Shown here one piece after another: positions 1 to 8,280 of a stretch of 64,000 nt of DNA. The DNA lies in the NCBI RefSeq assembly GCF_015353075.1, contig NZ_CP064187.1, positions 186,001 to 250,000 of the forward strand, written 5' to 3'. Origin of the DNA: Rhizobium sp. 007 (GTDB taxonomy: Bacteria > Pseudomonadota > Alphaproteobacteria > Rhizobiales > Rhizobiaceae). The notes under the pieces were generated by a model. The model made no database searches. It saw only the letters and a program-made list of their open reading frames with translations, and was not told the DNA's origin. The position numbers and the translations under genes are program-made. Positions within the stretch are counted from its first letter, which is position 1. Every line of letters starts with the position of its first letter.

Positions 1-611
1 CCGCAGAATTCGACATTGTGCCAGTCGGGATCGTAGAGATAACAGGCCACGTTGCCGCCGGTCTCACCGTCACCCAAAGGCGGTTCGCTGTTGTGGCGGA
101 CTGGACCGTAGTTCAGCGGAAATCCTTCGGCCTGCTGTTGCTGGGCAAAGGCTAGGACATCCTCCAGTTGGTTTCCTTTTACCTCGAGCGCGAAATGGAA
201 GAAGCTCATGCCCGAAGGTACGGTAACCCTGCCGGAGGGATCGTATTCCTCGACGAGCACGAGGCATTCCTCGTGGTCAGTTGCACTCATGTAGCAGCAG
301 CTAATGCGCCAGCCTTCCTTGAACGGATGCGGTTCCGGCTTACAGGTGCGGCTGTGGATCATGCCGGCAACTTGCTCGTACCAGGCCCGGCTTCGCGCGA
401 TGTCGCGCACGTAGATGGAGAGCTGCCCCATATGAGAAACGAGCGAAGGCTTGAAGACACCGTAGTCCTCAGTCTTGTTGGAGAACCGCCGCTTCGTCAG
501 CGTCGGCCACAACAGCACCATTTCGCGAAACCATTTCCGCTTCAGGAGGCCCGCGAAGCGTGCCTTGAACCGGGGCAGGACGTTCGGAGGAACAATAGCG
601 GAGTTGCTCAT
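1..611 (-). CDS. VOC-fold protein (glyoxalase/extradiol dioxygenase superfamily), 3' end outside window
   Basis: The gene runs off the left edge, so the C-terminus is missing. The visible 203 residues have a basic N-terminal extension of about 55 residues and then a VOC module: an opening strand around residues 60-80 (SIYVRDIARSRAWYEQ), a central SFFHFALEV strand with a candidate His ligand, and a closing DPDWHNVEF strand with a candidate Glu ligand. The VOC fold covers extradiol dioxygenases, glyoxalase I and resistance proteins, so the substrate is open. The ATG overlaps the stop of the preceding VOC gene as ATGA, which implies translational coupling. It is the last visible gene of the molybdoenzyme operon, and ring cleavage of that enzyme's product is an inference from context. 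Confidence 0.8.
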   Translation of the reverse strand, partial: MSNSAIVPPNVLPRFKARFAGLLKRKWFREMVLLWPTLTKRRFSNKTEDYGVFKPSLVSHMGQLSIYVRDIARSRAWYEQVAGMIHSRTCKPEPHPFKEGWRISCCYMSATDHEECLVLVEEYDPSGRVTVPSGMSFFHFALEVKGNQLEDVLAFAQQQQAEGFPLNYGPVRHNSEPPLGDGETGGNVACYLYDPDWHNVEFC

Positions 612-1042
612 CTGCTGGGCTCCTCAATGATCTCAATCCAGTGCTTGTCGGGGTCCCGGAGGCAAAAGGCAGGCGAGACCGGGCGTGCGGAGGCGAGCAT
701 GCGCCCCTCGCGGATCGGTAAGCCCATGTCTCGTGCGCGGCGTCTGATGTCGTCGAATGCCACTGCGTCCTTCACTGCTAGCGTGAAGTGCAGCATGGAA
801 TTGTTGTCCATCTTCAGCTTGTGATGCTTCACCAGGCAGATGTCGTGATGGTAGAAGCCGAACGAGAAGAAATGCATTTCCTGCTGCGACAAACGCATTG
901 CGGCGCTGCTGTCCGGATGGTTGAGAGCGGAGAATTGCAGGTCGAAGAGCTTGATGTAGAAAGCCTTTGAGCGTTCCAGGTCGGTAACGTAGAAGACGTG
1001 GTGTTGAAGGTTGGTGACGGGGATCCGAGTTGGAGCATTCAT
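608..1042 (-). CDS. VOC-family protein, putative extradiol ring-cleavage dioxygenase
   Basis: This 144-residue single-module VOC protein begins VTNLQHHVFYVTDLERSKAF, with His14/His15 in the first-ligand position. His85 in MLHFTLAV and Glu138/Glu140 in the DPDKHWIEIIE closing motif complete a plausible 2-His-1-carboxylate metal site, the arrangement used by catechol 2,3-dioxygenase-like enzymes. I chose the ATG at 1042 because the VOC fold starts there; an upstream extension to 1231 is in frame but has no domain. It follows the acyl-CoA synthetase gene by about 106 bases and overlaps the next VOC gene by 4 bases. The fold is clear, but a dioxygenase rather than glyoxalase role is inference. 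Confidence 0.85.
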   Translation of the reverse strand: MNAPTRIPVTNLQHHVFYVTDLERSKAFYIKLFDLQFSALNHPDSSAAMRLSQQEMHFFSFGFYHHDICLVKHHKLKMDNNSMLHFTLAVKDAVAFDDIRRRARDMGLPIREGRMLASARPVSPAFCLRDPDKHWIEIIEEPSR

Positions 1043-1148
1043 GATTGGGCTCCTGACTGCTGGTTTGACCAAGAGAATGCTGGCGCGCCGATCTCGTAAC
1101 GGGCATGATTGATCGCCATGATTAATGTCCTTTTCTTCTCGCGAATTT

Positions 1149-3077
1149 TCAGAGGAATTGCGTCTTAAAGGCGTAGCGACCCAGTTTTTCGCGGAGCGGG
1201 CCTGGATCGCCCTCGGTTGCAATTCTTGCAACCAACCCGAGCCGGGCGTCTTGAACGACCGAAAGCGATTCGAGCTTCACGCCGGACGACGCCGCCTCCT
1301 GACGTACGACATCTTCGATCTCCAGCATCGACAGTGCTGGCTTGAAGATCTTGCCGACGGGTGTGACGGGCAGGGCGGCCAGAATCCGGACCGATTTGGG
1401 ATGCGCAGCGCGCTCGGGAATACGGTCGACGGCATGGGCAAGCAGGTCCGCCTCCGACGCCGTCGTCGCCGGCTTCAACTGTACATAGAGGACCGGCAGT
1501 TCTCCGGCGCGCTCATCGGGCCGTCCCACCGCTGCGGCGAGTTGCACCGCCGGGTGATCCTGCACTGCATTTTCGATGAGCTTGGGATCGATGTTATGGC
1601 CGCCCCGGATAATGAGCTCCTTCTTGCGACCCGTCAGCCAGAAGTAGCCGTCCGTGTCGTGGCGTGCGAGATCGCCGGTATTCAGCCAGCGCTCGCCGCC
1701 AATCTCGAGCCAGAGCCCCTTGTTGTGTTGGGCATTGATGTAACCGGCAAAGACATTCGGCCCGCAGATCGCGAGCACGCCGACCTCTTCCGTCCCCGCG
1801 AATCCGGTGAAGCTGCCAGAATCGTCAAGTCTGACCACCGCCATTTTCTGGTAGGGAAGACGTAGACCGATCGAGCCGATGCGTCGCTCGCCTTCCGGCG
1901 GATTGACGCTGGAAACACACGCGCCTTCCGTCAGGCCGTAGGCCTCCAGAATGCGGATTCCGATCGTCTTTTCGAAATTGCGGAACAGTTCCACGGGCAT
2001 CGGAGCCGCGCCGCAAAAACCGTAGCCGACGCTCGAAATGTCGCGGCCGCCGACCGGCACCTGCAGCAGTTCCGAATATACAGTCGGAACGCCCGAGAAG
2101 GCCACGACCCGATAGTGTTCGACGATCTCCCAAAAGAACGGAATAACTCCCTCTCCGCGATAGCCCTGCGGCGTGCCCATGACGACATGTCCGCCTTGCG
2201 ACCACGGGATGAGGCCTGTCACCAGCTGTCCGTTGACGTGGAAGAGCGGCAGGCCGCAGAAGATCGTCTTGCCCGGTGCGAATACACTCCCGATGAAGGC
2301 TTGGGAGGACCAGGCGTCGAACACTTCCGACAAATGGGTGCGCGCGGCGATCTTGGGCAGTCCGGTCGTGCCGCCTGTGCAGAAGTATGAAGAGATATCT
2401 CCGGGACTGGGCATTTCGAAGGTCAACCCGTCGCCGCGTTCCGCGGCAATTTCCTGACGCAGGCTGAGAACGGGGATGGAAAGGCCGTCGACACGTAGAA
2501 GCTGCGAGCGTACCTCCGTCGCTTCCTCGGCGGTGCCGCGGAGATACGGTGCGAAACTGACGGTCAGAATTCCTTGCAAGTCCGGCACATTCGCCGCGGC
2601 CTTGATCGCCTTCTGCCAGAGGTCGGTTCCCGGAAAGGGGGCCAGAGTGACGAGCCATTTTGCCTTCCCGGCAATGAGGAGCTCGCAGATCTGTCCCGCT
2701 TCAAGCAGCGGATTGATCGCGAAGGCGATGCCCGCCGCCTCGCCGCCCCAGATCACGAAATGCGCTTCGGGCAGATTTGGCAGCACGAAGGCCACGACGT
2801 CGTCGCGGCCGATTCCCAGCCGCCGCAAGGCATTGGCTGTCCTCGTGATGTCAGCGAGGAGCTCGGCATGCGTCCAGACGAAGGGATCACGGAAGTTGTC
2901 AGAGCGCAGAAAGAAGGACAGGGCAAGCTGATCCGGCGCGATAGCGGCGCCGCGCGCAAGCATCTCGTAGGTGCTTGTCGGGAGGTTACGCTCCGGCAGC
3001 GGGATTTGCTCGAATGCCTCAACATCGGGCAATGCGACAATGGGGCGGCCGTCGCCGCCAGGGGTTGTTGCGAGCAT
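1149..3077 (-). CDS. AMP-binding acyl-CoA synthetase / aryl-acid adenylating enzyme
   Basis: This 642-residue member of the ANL superfamily activates a carboxylic acid as an acyl-adenylate and then, normally, a CoA thioester. The phosphate-binding loop is at residues 231-245 (FCTGGTTGLPK). It is followed by a YGLTEG motif, the NTGDLARHDTDGYFWLTGRKKELI hinge split here as NTGDLARHDTDGYF and LTGRKKELI, and a C-terminal VTPVGKIFKP with the catalytic Lys. Length is slightly above the usual 500-600. A GGGAGGAAG ribosome site precedes the ATG, 14 bases after the 61-residue gene. Its place in the molybdoenzyme operon suggests activation of an aromatic or hydrophobic acid, but the sequence does not give the substrate. 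Confidence 0.9.
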   Translation of the reverse strand: MLATTPGGDGRPIVALPDVEAFEQIPLPERNLPTSTYEMLARGAAIAPDQLALSFFLRSDNFRDPFVWTHAELLADITRTANALRRLGIGRDDVVAFVLPNLPEAHFVIWGGEAAGIAFAINPLLEAGQICELLIAGKAKWLVTLAPFPGTDLWQKAIKAAANVPDLQGILTVSFAPYLRGTAEEATEVRSQLLRVDGLSIPVLSLRQEIAAERGDGLTFEMPSPGDISSYFCTGGTTGLPKIAARTHLSEVFDAWSSQAFIGSVFAPGKTIFCGLPLFHVNGQLVTGLIPWSQGGHVVMGTPQGYRGEGVIPFFWEIVEHYRVVAFSGVPTVYSELLQVPVGGRDISSVGYGFCGAAPMPVELFRNFEKTIGIRILEAYGLTEGACVSSVNPPEGERRIGSIGLRLPYQKMAVVRLDDSGSFTGFAGTEEVGVLAICGPNVFAGYINAQHNKGLWLEIGGERWLNTGDLARHDTDGYFWLTGRKKELIIRGGHNIDPKLIENAVQDHPAVQLAAAVGRPDERAGELPVLYVQLKPATTASEADLLAHAVDRIPERAAHPKSVRILAALPVTPVGKIFKPALSMLEIEDVVRQEAASSGVKLESLSVVQDARLGLVARIATEGDPGPLREKLGRYAFKTQFL

Positions 3078-3091
3078 AGTGATCTTCCTCC

Positions 3092-3277
3092 CTATCGGTC
3101 CGCGCCGTCTCTCTTGGACAGCGGCAGCAACTCCAAATTAGCGATGCGACGAGCTTCCTCCGGCTCGATCTCAGGTGCGTGGAGCACGAACTCCGCCGCG
3201 TCGGATCCGGCATCGCGCCAGGACTTATGGCCCTGCAGCACCAGAAACACTGCAGAGAGACGGGTGCAGGCAATCAT
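3092..3277 (-). CDS. Small uncharacterised operon protein (61 aa)
   Basis: I do not recognise this family. The ATG overlaps the TGA of the TetR gene as ATGA, and the stop lies just before the Shine-Dalgarno site of the acyl-CoA synthetase, so the gene fits exactly into the operon. The product starts MIACTRLSAVFLVLQG and continues with an acidic stretch (HAPEIEPEEARRIANLELLP). There is no clear membrane span and no cysteine pair. An in-frame ATG three codons upstream (3286) is an alternative start. Support comes from spacing rather than homology. Confidence 0.55.
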   Translation of the reverse strand: MIACTRLSAVFLVLQGHKSWRDAGSDAAEFVLHAPEIEPEEARRIANLELLPLSKRDGADR

Positions 3278-3927
3278 CGCCAGCATTGAAACGGCCCGTT
3301 CCGGAGAGCCTCAACACTGAAGGAAACCAAATCTTCGGGCGTCATGAGCGAGCGCCTGAAATGGAAGTTCTTGATAGCTTTCGGCTCCCAGAGTGCCGCA
3401 GTTGACGCGCAAAGGCATTCAGCGGCCCGTAGACTGTCCTGTTGTCGAAATTCCCGTGCACGGACACCCTCTTCGACAAGCTCAGCGACGACGTCCCTTA
3501 CGCGTTTTGCGTGTACCTCGAAAGCGGGCCAGCGCTCATCGTCGGCGACCGTGAGCAGCTCGAATATCTTTTCCTCATCCCGCATGAGAGCAAGAACACG
3601 TCTATGCAGCCCCAGCATGAACTCTCGGAGCGTTTCTGCACTCGTAAATCTTCCGGAGTCCGGTTGCATGACGGGAAAATTGTCTTCGAGCACTTGCGCA
3701 ACAAGCTCGTCGTATATCGCCAGTTTGGAAGGGAAGAACCTGTAGACATTTGCTGGCGACATTTTGAGGTAGCTCGCGATGTCGCGCACGTTCGTTTTCC
3801 CGGATCCATAGATCGCGCACAAAGTCTCTGCCGCACGGAGAATGCGGGCAACGTTCGTTTCCCGGCTCTCCTGCCGGCTTGTTCGCCGGTGGGTCATGTC
3901 CGAGCGGCAATGATCACTATCAAGCAT
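3274..3927 (-). CDS. TetR/AcrR-family transcriptional regulator
   Basis: This 217-residue protein has an N-terminal TetR helix-turn-helix (about residues 25-70; RILRAAETLCAIYGSGKTNV then SYLKMSPANVYRFFPSKLAI). A variable ligand-binding helical domain follows. A strong GGGGGAG site precedes the ATG at 3927, which lies 8 bases inside the iron-sulfur subunit gene; an alternative ATG is at 3897. The regulator is embedded in the operon it probably controls, so binding at the operator near 7940 would give autoregulation. The likely ligand is a pathway metabolite or CoA ester, which is inference. Confidence 0.9.
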   Translation of the reverse strand: MLDSDHCRSDMTHRRTSRQESRETNVARILRAAETLCAIYGSGKTNVRDIASYLKMSPANVYRFFPSKLAIYDELVAQVLEDNFPVMQPDSGRFTSAETLREFMLGLHRRVLALMRDEEKIFELLTVADDERWPAFEVHAKRVRDVVAELVEEGVRAREFRQQDSLRAAECLCASTAALWEPKAIKNFHFRRSLMTPEDLVSFSVEALRNGPFQCWR

Positions 3928-4795
3928 CGGCGCTCCCCCGCGCGTCTGCGGCGCCCGGGCGGGTCACCCTCAGTTCGCCCAGATAGACGCTCTCGGACAA
4001 AACGCAGTCGCGCCAGACGCTGCCATGGGCATGGGACACTTCGACACGGTACGTGCCTCCATCCCCGACCAGATTGTCGAAGCGAAAGTCGCCGAAGCCG
4101 TCGGTGACTGTCTTCGTGAGAACCTTGCCTTTCTGGGACAGGGTGACCTCCGCCCCTTCGAGACATTCCATCGCCCCGGCGATGTCGGCGCTGACGCTGC
4201 CGCCGATGAAGCATGTCTCCCACCGTTCCAAACCGCGGTACCAGACGCGGGGCTTGGTCCCGAGCTCGGGCTTTTGCACCTTGAGCCCCTCGGTGGCCGC
4301 CATCCGCTCCATGGCGGCGTCATCGAGTTTCACCGCCTCGAAGACCTCCGTCGGACAACTCTGCTGGCAGCGAGGCTGCTGCCAGCCCTGATCGAGCAGG
4401 TGGGCGTCGAAGATCCAGGTCTGCGGCACCTGCTGCTCCTCGTTCCAGACGATTGCCCGGTACGGGCACGAGCCGAGAATGTCCTTGCGGCCTCGAGCCT
4501 TCTCCGGATCAATAATAACGATGCCGTCGTCGCGTTTGCGAATGGCGTCGCCCGCATATTGCATGCAGGGCGCGTCATCGCAGTGGTTGCACATCACCGG
4601 CAAATAGGTGGTTTCCACCATTGGCGCACTGCCCTGCGCTCGGCGCAGGATGCGGATCGTGCTCTCACCCACGGCAGCGGCCGGCGCCGAATAGCCGGGA
4701 AAGTCATTGCCGACATGTTCGTCCCGGTCCGCGATCACGCAATTATAGCAGTTCTCGCAGCGGCCGACGTTGATGATCAGGTTCCACTTGCTCAA
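3920..4795 (-). CDS. Iron-sulfur subunit of pyrogallol-transhydroxylase/resorcinol-hydroxylase-type molybdoenzyme
   Basis: This 291-residue electron-transfer subunit resembles the small subunit of Pelobacter pyrogallol-phloroglucinol transhydroxylase, as I recall that sequence. It has ferredoxin motifs in the first 150 residues and a C-terminal beta-sandwich domain (about 200-275; SVSADIAGAMECLEGAEVTL and ELRV). Cysteines are 13, 16, 19, 69, 72, 77, 110, 143 and 147. By the usual pairing rules 13/16/19 with 147 and 69/72/77 with 110 make two [4Fe-4S] clusters. A third site has Asp23, Trp127 and Asp130 in place of Cys, leaving only Cys143. The gene overlaps the large subunit by 4 bases (ATGA). 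There is no signal peptide, so the complex should be cytoplasmic. Confidence 0.9.
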   Translation of the reverse strand: MSKWNLIINVGRCENCYNCVIADRDEHVGNDFPGYSAPAAAVGESTIRILRRAQGSAPMVETTYLPVMCNHCDDAPCMQYAGDAIRKRDDGIVIIDPEKARGRKDILGSCPYRAIVWNEEQQVPQTWIFDAHLLDQGWQQPRCQQSCPTEVFEAVKLDDAAMERMAATEGLKVQKPELGTKPRVWYRGLERWETCFIGGSVSADIAGAMECLEGAEVTLSQKGKVLTKTVTDGFGDFRFDNLVGDGGTYRVEVSHAHGSVWRDCVLSESVYLGELRVTRPGAADARGSADA

Positions 4796-7700
4796 GACTT
4801 CCTCCTACGCCGCGCAGCCATCTTGAAGGCGTCCGCGTTCTGCCACTTCTCGATTTGCACAAGGCAGGAATTGGGAGCCATGCTGCTGGTTCCGCGGGTC
4901 TGCGATCGGTCCGAGGTAAGGATGTTCAGGCAGCCGCCGATCTCGATGGTCTCCCCCGCAAGTTCGATAAGCTGGAACTCGGCGCTGGCCTCATAGGACT
5001 TGACGACGCCTGGAGTCACCAGGGGCGAAATGTCGGCGGCGCAGATCACGGCGCCGCGGTCGTTGAAGATTTTCACCAGGTCACGATGGCCAATGCCCCG
5101 GGCGGCGGCATCGGTCGGGTTGAGACGCAGCAACCAGAAGCGATGGCCAGCTATCAGGGCACGATGGTCCTCCACCTGATTGACCGCGCTGTTCTTGCCG
5201 TCCATGCTGGTGTGGAAGCTGTAGCGGCTATGCGTGGCGATCATCTGCAGCGGATAGCGCTCCATCAGCTCGGTGGTGCGCAGCCCTTCCCAGGAGGGAA
5301 TGTAGCGATTGACCGGTGGCCGGTCCGGATTGTCCGCCGTGTTCCGCTTGAGGACCTCGGGCACGAATTCCAGCTTGCCGCTCGGCGTCTGCAGGCCAAA
5401 GCCGAACTCTTCGGCATACTGGGATGGCATCGGAAGCGGTTCCGGCAGATCCTTGCGCCTTCCCTCGGCGAACCAGCGCATGTCAACGGGCTGGCGCAGC
5501 TCCGGCTTTTCAGGCGGCACGACGTAGTAGCCCTTGCGGCAGAATTTCTTCCAGGCAATTTCGCCGGGCAGATCCGACGAATCGAACACCCGCTTGACCC
5601 AGTCGAGCTCGCTGCAGCCCTCGGTGAAGACGGCGCCCAGGCCAAGCCGTGTCAGGATGGCGGTGAATATGTCGTAGTCAGACTTCGACTCGCCCAAGGG
5701 CTCGATGCACTTATGCTGGAGGGTGATGACGCGATGGTTGACGACGTTGACGCCGTGATGGGCGTAGCCTCCGGAATTCGCCCATTCTCCGATGTCCCAG
5801 CGCTCCAGGGAAGTGCAAGCCGGAAGGATGATATCGGCAAACTGGGCTTCGCCCTCCAACCAGATGGACTGGTTCACCACGAACTCGATGCTCTCGTGCC
5901 GATAGGCGTCCACCCAGCGCCCCGATCGAGTCACGGTGCTCAGGGACGATCCGCCGTAGCGGTAGATCATGTGAATCGGCGAGTAGCCCGGCATGGGATA
6001 GCTGAAGGGCGCGAACTGAGCCTCTTGGGCCATGCCGTCCCAGAGATAGCCGGTGGCCTCGCCGTTGATGATCGCATCGGGCAGTTGCTGGCGTGGCACC
6101 ATCTGCTTGACGGGATTCATCGTCAGGATGTGCGGCATGCGCTGATAGTTGTTCACCGCATTGCCGGTCCAGGCCAGGTCGCCGGAGATCCCTCCGTCGG
6201 CGTAGCCCGGAAAATAGAAATGCAGGTCGTGGGGGACCCCGATCTGGAGACCGCCGAAATTGACGCCCGGCTTGCCCCAGCCCTGCATCGCCATCATCAT
6301 GATCATGCAACGCGCCCATTGCGCACCGGTCGCGCCGCGGCTGGCGCCGCCGAAGCCGGTGCCGGTCATGCCGACGGCAAGGTACACCTTCTTGCGGCCC
6401 CACTTGCGCGCCAGGGCGCGCACGTCCCTGGCAGCGATGCCGGTCTCGGCCTCCTGCCATTCAGGGCTCTTGGAAACGCCATCGGTTTCGCCCAGCAGGT
6501 ACGCCTTCCATTCCTCAAAGCCGGTGGTGCGATTGGCGACGTACTCCTCGTCATAAAGGCCTTCCGTGACCCAGACATACATGATCGCATGGGCCAAGGC
6601 TGCGTCGGTCTGCGGCCGGACGGGAAACCAGCGTCCGCCCAGCAACTGGGCTGTCGGATTGCAATGCGGGTCGATATGAACGAACTCGATGCCGAGTTCC
6701 TTGGCCCATAGACGACGCGTCGTACCCTCAAACCCCGCATAGGCCCCATTGGTGCTTTCGGGATCGCAGGACCAGAAGACGATCATCTCGGCTTCCTTGA
6801 GGCAATCCTCCACTCCGCCATAGCCCGCAGGCACGCCGACCCGCATTGAATTGCCGAAATGGTGCATCGCGCCCCAGTACCAGCCCTCCCAGCTGTCCGG
6901 GTTGGCGGCAACCCGGGTGAAGCCGATCAGGTTGGCGAACCGCATCAGCGAGCTCAGGTAATAGCCCACATTGCCCCACTGGTGGTGGGACGACATCGGG
7001 AACGTGATGGAACCCGGCCCGTGGACGCGCTTCTGCCGATTGATCTCCGTGGCGACGATGTCCAGCGCCTCGTCCCAGCTGATCCGCACGTAGCCGGATT
7101 TGCCGCGGTTCTGGGGATTGCGTTCGCCATTGGGATCGAAATCCACCCGCTTCATCGGGTAGAGGATACGCTTGTCCGAATAGACCAGGGATTTCATCGT
7201 CAGGGCGTGCGGCGCTACCAGCGCCCGGCGGGGCGGACTGAACTTGCGGCCGCGAGCCTCGATCACCCAGGTGGATGGATCGGTTACGTCGAACTCGATG
7301 GGCGTAACCCGCAGGATGCGGCCATCCTTGACGTAAACGAACAGGGGACCACCGTTGGTGCAGGTGGTGTAGCGGAGGCTGCCATCGGGCATCGGCGTTC
7401 CCATGGACAAGCCGGCGGTCTCGCTCATGTTGAGCGTCTGCGTGAACCAGACAACCAGCTCGTCCGGCCCGGTGGTCACCACCTTGAAGTTCTTGGCCGC
7501 GTGGATGATCTCGCCCTGATCACGATTGGGAAGCAGCAGTTTCAGGGCCGTCGATACGTCCTTGAACGTCATGTTCACTTGCGCCTCGGCCGCCGCGCCC
7601 GGACGGGAGCGGAATTTGCCGCTCCGGATCTCGACGATGCGACCGATGCTCCCGTCCTGGAGGCCGATCCATGCGACGATGTCGCGCTGCCTCAGCCGCT

Positions 7701-7806
7701 CCCGGAACGCAGGGGCGCGAGAGGCTGTGCGGTTGAGCACTTTGGGCAGGGCAATAAGGATAGTCCTCAGAACCTGCCGGTCCATTCTAGATTTTAAGGC
7801 TAGCAT
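4792..7806 (-). CDS. Molybdopterin oxidoreductase, transhydroxylase/resorcinol-hydroxylase type, with N-terminal SCP2-like domain
   Basis: With the chosen start the protein has 1004 residues. Residues about 12-125 look like an SCP2 sterol-carrier fold (NMTFKDVSTALKLLLPN, then a glycine-poor lid and VVWFTQTL). From about 140 onward it is a bis-MGD molybdoenzyme of the DMSO-reductase superfamily, very similar to the large subunit of pyrogallol-phloroglucinol transhydroxylase: SSHHQWGNVGY, NPDSWEGW (the Asp-Ser pair matches the catalytic Asp and Mo-ligand Ser of that enzyme), FYFPGYADGG and HSRYSFHTSMDGKNS. There is no N-terminal CxxC cluster motif and no Tat signal. The ATG at 7923 opens the same frame but lies 3 bases after the predicted -10 box. 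The start at 7806 overlaps the stop of a well-initiated leader ORF. Substrate is inferred to be phenolic and hydrophobic. Confidence 0.9.
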   Translation of the reverse strand: MLALKSRMDRQVLRTILIALPKVLNRTASRAPAFRERLRQRDIVAWIGLQDGSIGRIVEIRSGKFRSRPGAAAEAQVNMTFKDVSTALKLLLPNRDQGEIIHAAKNFKVVTTGPDELVVWFTQTLNMSETAGLSMGTPMPDGSLRYTTCTNGGPLFVYVKDGRILRVTPIEFDVTDPSTWVIEARGRKFSPPRRALVAPHALTMKSLVYSDKRILYPMKRVDFDPNGERNPQNRGKSGYVRISWDEALDIVATEINRQKRVHGPGSITFPMSSHHQWGNVGYYLSSLMRFANLIGFTRVAANPDSWEGWYWGAMHHFGNSMRVGVPAGYGGVEDCLKEAEMIVFWSCDPESTNGAYAGFEGTTRRLWAKELGIEFVHIDPHCNPTAQLLGGRWFPVRPQTDAALAHAIMYVWVTEGLYDEEYVANRTTGFEEWKAYLLGETDGVSKSPEWQEAETGIAARDVRALARKWGRKKVYLAVGMTGTGFGGASRGATGAQWARCMIMMMAMQGWGKPGVNFGGLQIGVPHDLHFYFPGYADGGISGDLAWTGNAVNNYQRMPHILTMNPVKQMVPRQQLPDAIINGEATGYLWDGMAQEAQFAPFSYPMPGYSPIHMIYRYGGSSLSTVTRSGRWVDAYRHESIEFVVNQSIWLEGEAQFADIILPACTSLERWDIGEWANSGGYAHHGVNVVNHRVITLQHKCIEPLGESKSDYDIFTAILTRLGLGAVFTEGCSELDWVKRVFDSSDLPGEIAWKKFCRKGYYVVPPEKPELRQPVDMRWFAEGRRKDLPEPLPMPSQYAEEFGFGLQTPSGKLEFVPEVLKRNTADNPDRPPVNRYIPSWEGLRTTELMERYPLQMIATHSRYSFHTSMDGKNSAVNQVEDHRALIAGHRFWLLRLNPTDAAARGIGHRDLVKIFNDRGAVICAADISPLVTPGVVKSYEASAEFQLIELAGETIEIGGCLNILTSDRSQTRGTSSMAPNSCLVQIEKWQNADAFKMAARRRRKS

Positions 7807-7889
7807 GTCGTGGCGGTCCGGGAGCCGACGATTGGGAGGCCGTAGAAAAACGGCCTGATCGCGGCATCGCGCGAGGCTTGCAGCTTCAT
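7800..7889 (-). CDS. Putative 29-aa leader ORF upstream of the molybdoenzyme gene
   Basis: A GGGAGGAG ribosome site sits 8 bases before an ATG at 7889. The 29-codon frame (starting MKLQASRDAAIRPFF) ends in TAG at 7800-7802, which overlaps the ATG of the molybdoenzyme at 7806. The large gene has no Shine-Dalgarno site of its own here, so the arrangement looks like translational coupling. The same region is open in the main frame from 7923, so a longer molybdoenzyme N-terminus or a frameshift in an originally continuous gene are alternatives. Confidence 0.4.
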   Translation of the reverse strand: MKLQASRDAAIRPFFYGLPIVGSRTATTC

Positions 7890-7921
7890 TGATGGTTCTC
7901 CTCCCAAACCCATTCCTTAAC

Positions 7922-7956
7922 ATTGACTATAAAATCATAATGACGATGTAGTCAAT
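7922..7956 (-). promoter_or_regulatory. Promoter and operator of the molybdoenzyme operon
   Basis: On the minus strand TTGACT (7955-7950) and TATAGT (7931-7926) are separated by 18 bases, a good sigma-70 promoter. The segment is bounded by a perfect 8-base inverted repeat, ATTGACTA...TAGTCAAT, and contains TGACGATGTAGTC (7941-7953), which recurs at the divergent promoter. Repressor binding would cover the -35 box. Confidence 0.6.
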
Positions 7957-8173
7957 TCGAAAATGAGGGGGCCGAACGGACTAGAGGGATGAGGGCGTGA
8001 GCAGGCCAAAGAGACGCCCGCGTCAATACGGCCTTAGCCCCAGCATCGGCGGCTTCAGCCCCGCCAATGTCTCGTCCGCGGCCGCCCCGCTTCTCACGCC
8101 CTATCTCCGCCTACGCGCCAAATGACTTTTGCCATTGCCCCTTTTTGCATGGCACCATTGTGCGATTCTCATA
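7957..8173. other. Divergent intergenic region, no convincing gene
   Basis: Between the two divergent promoters lies about 215 bases without a recognisable gene. A GTG-initiated 42-codon plus-strand frame from 7996 (product beginning SRPKRRPRQYG) is open, but it has no clear ribosome site and no family I recognise, so I do not call it. Confidence 0.4.
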
Positions 8174-8202
8174 TTGACGATATAGTCGTTTTGACCTATT
8201 TA
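8174..8202 (+). promoter_or_regulatory. Promoter and operator of the patatin/acetoacetate decarboxylase operon
   Basis: TTGACG (8174-8179) and a weak TATTTA (8197-8202) are 17 bases apart. The overlapping TGACGATATAGTC (8175-8187) differs by one base from the motif at 7941-7953 and has GAC/GTC half-site symmetry. This supports one TetR-type regulator acting on both divergent operons. The start codon is about 80 bases downstream. Confidence 0.5.
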
Positions 8203-8280
8203 TTCAAATTGAAATTCAGCCGATCCTCATGCAGGCGGCGAACGGCACGTGGTCACGCTCAGTGAGAGGGAAAGCATTCG

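Noticed and set aside
4855..6711. Long plus-strand frame of 618 codons opposite the molybdoenzyme gene
   Set aside because: It is the antisense shadow of a well-conserved enzyme, with unusual composition (His-, Gly- and Asp-rich) and no recognisable domain.
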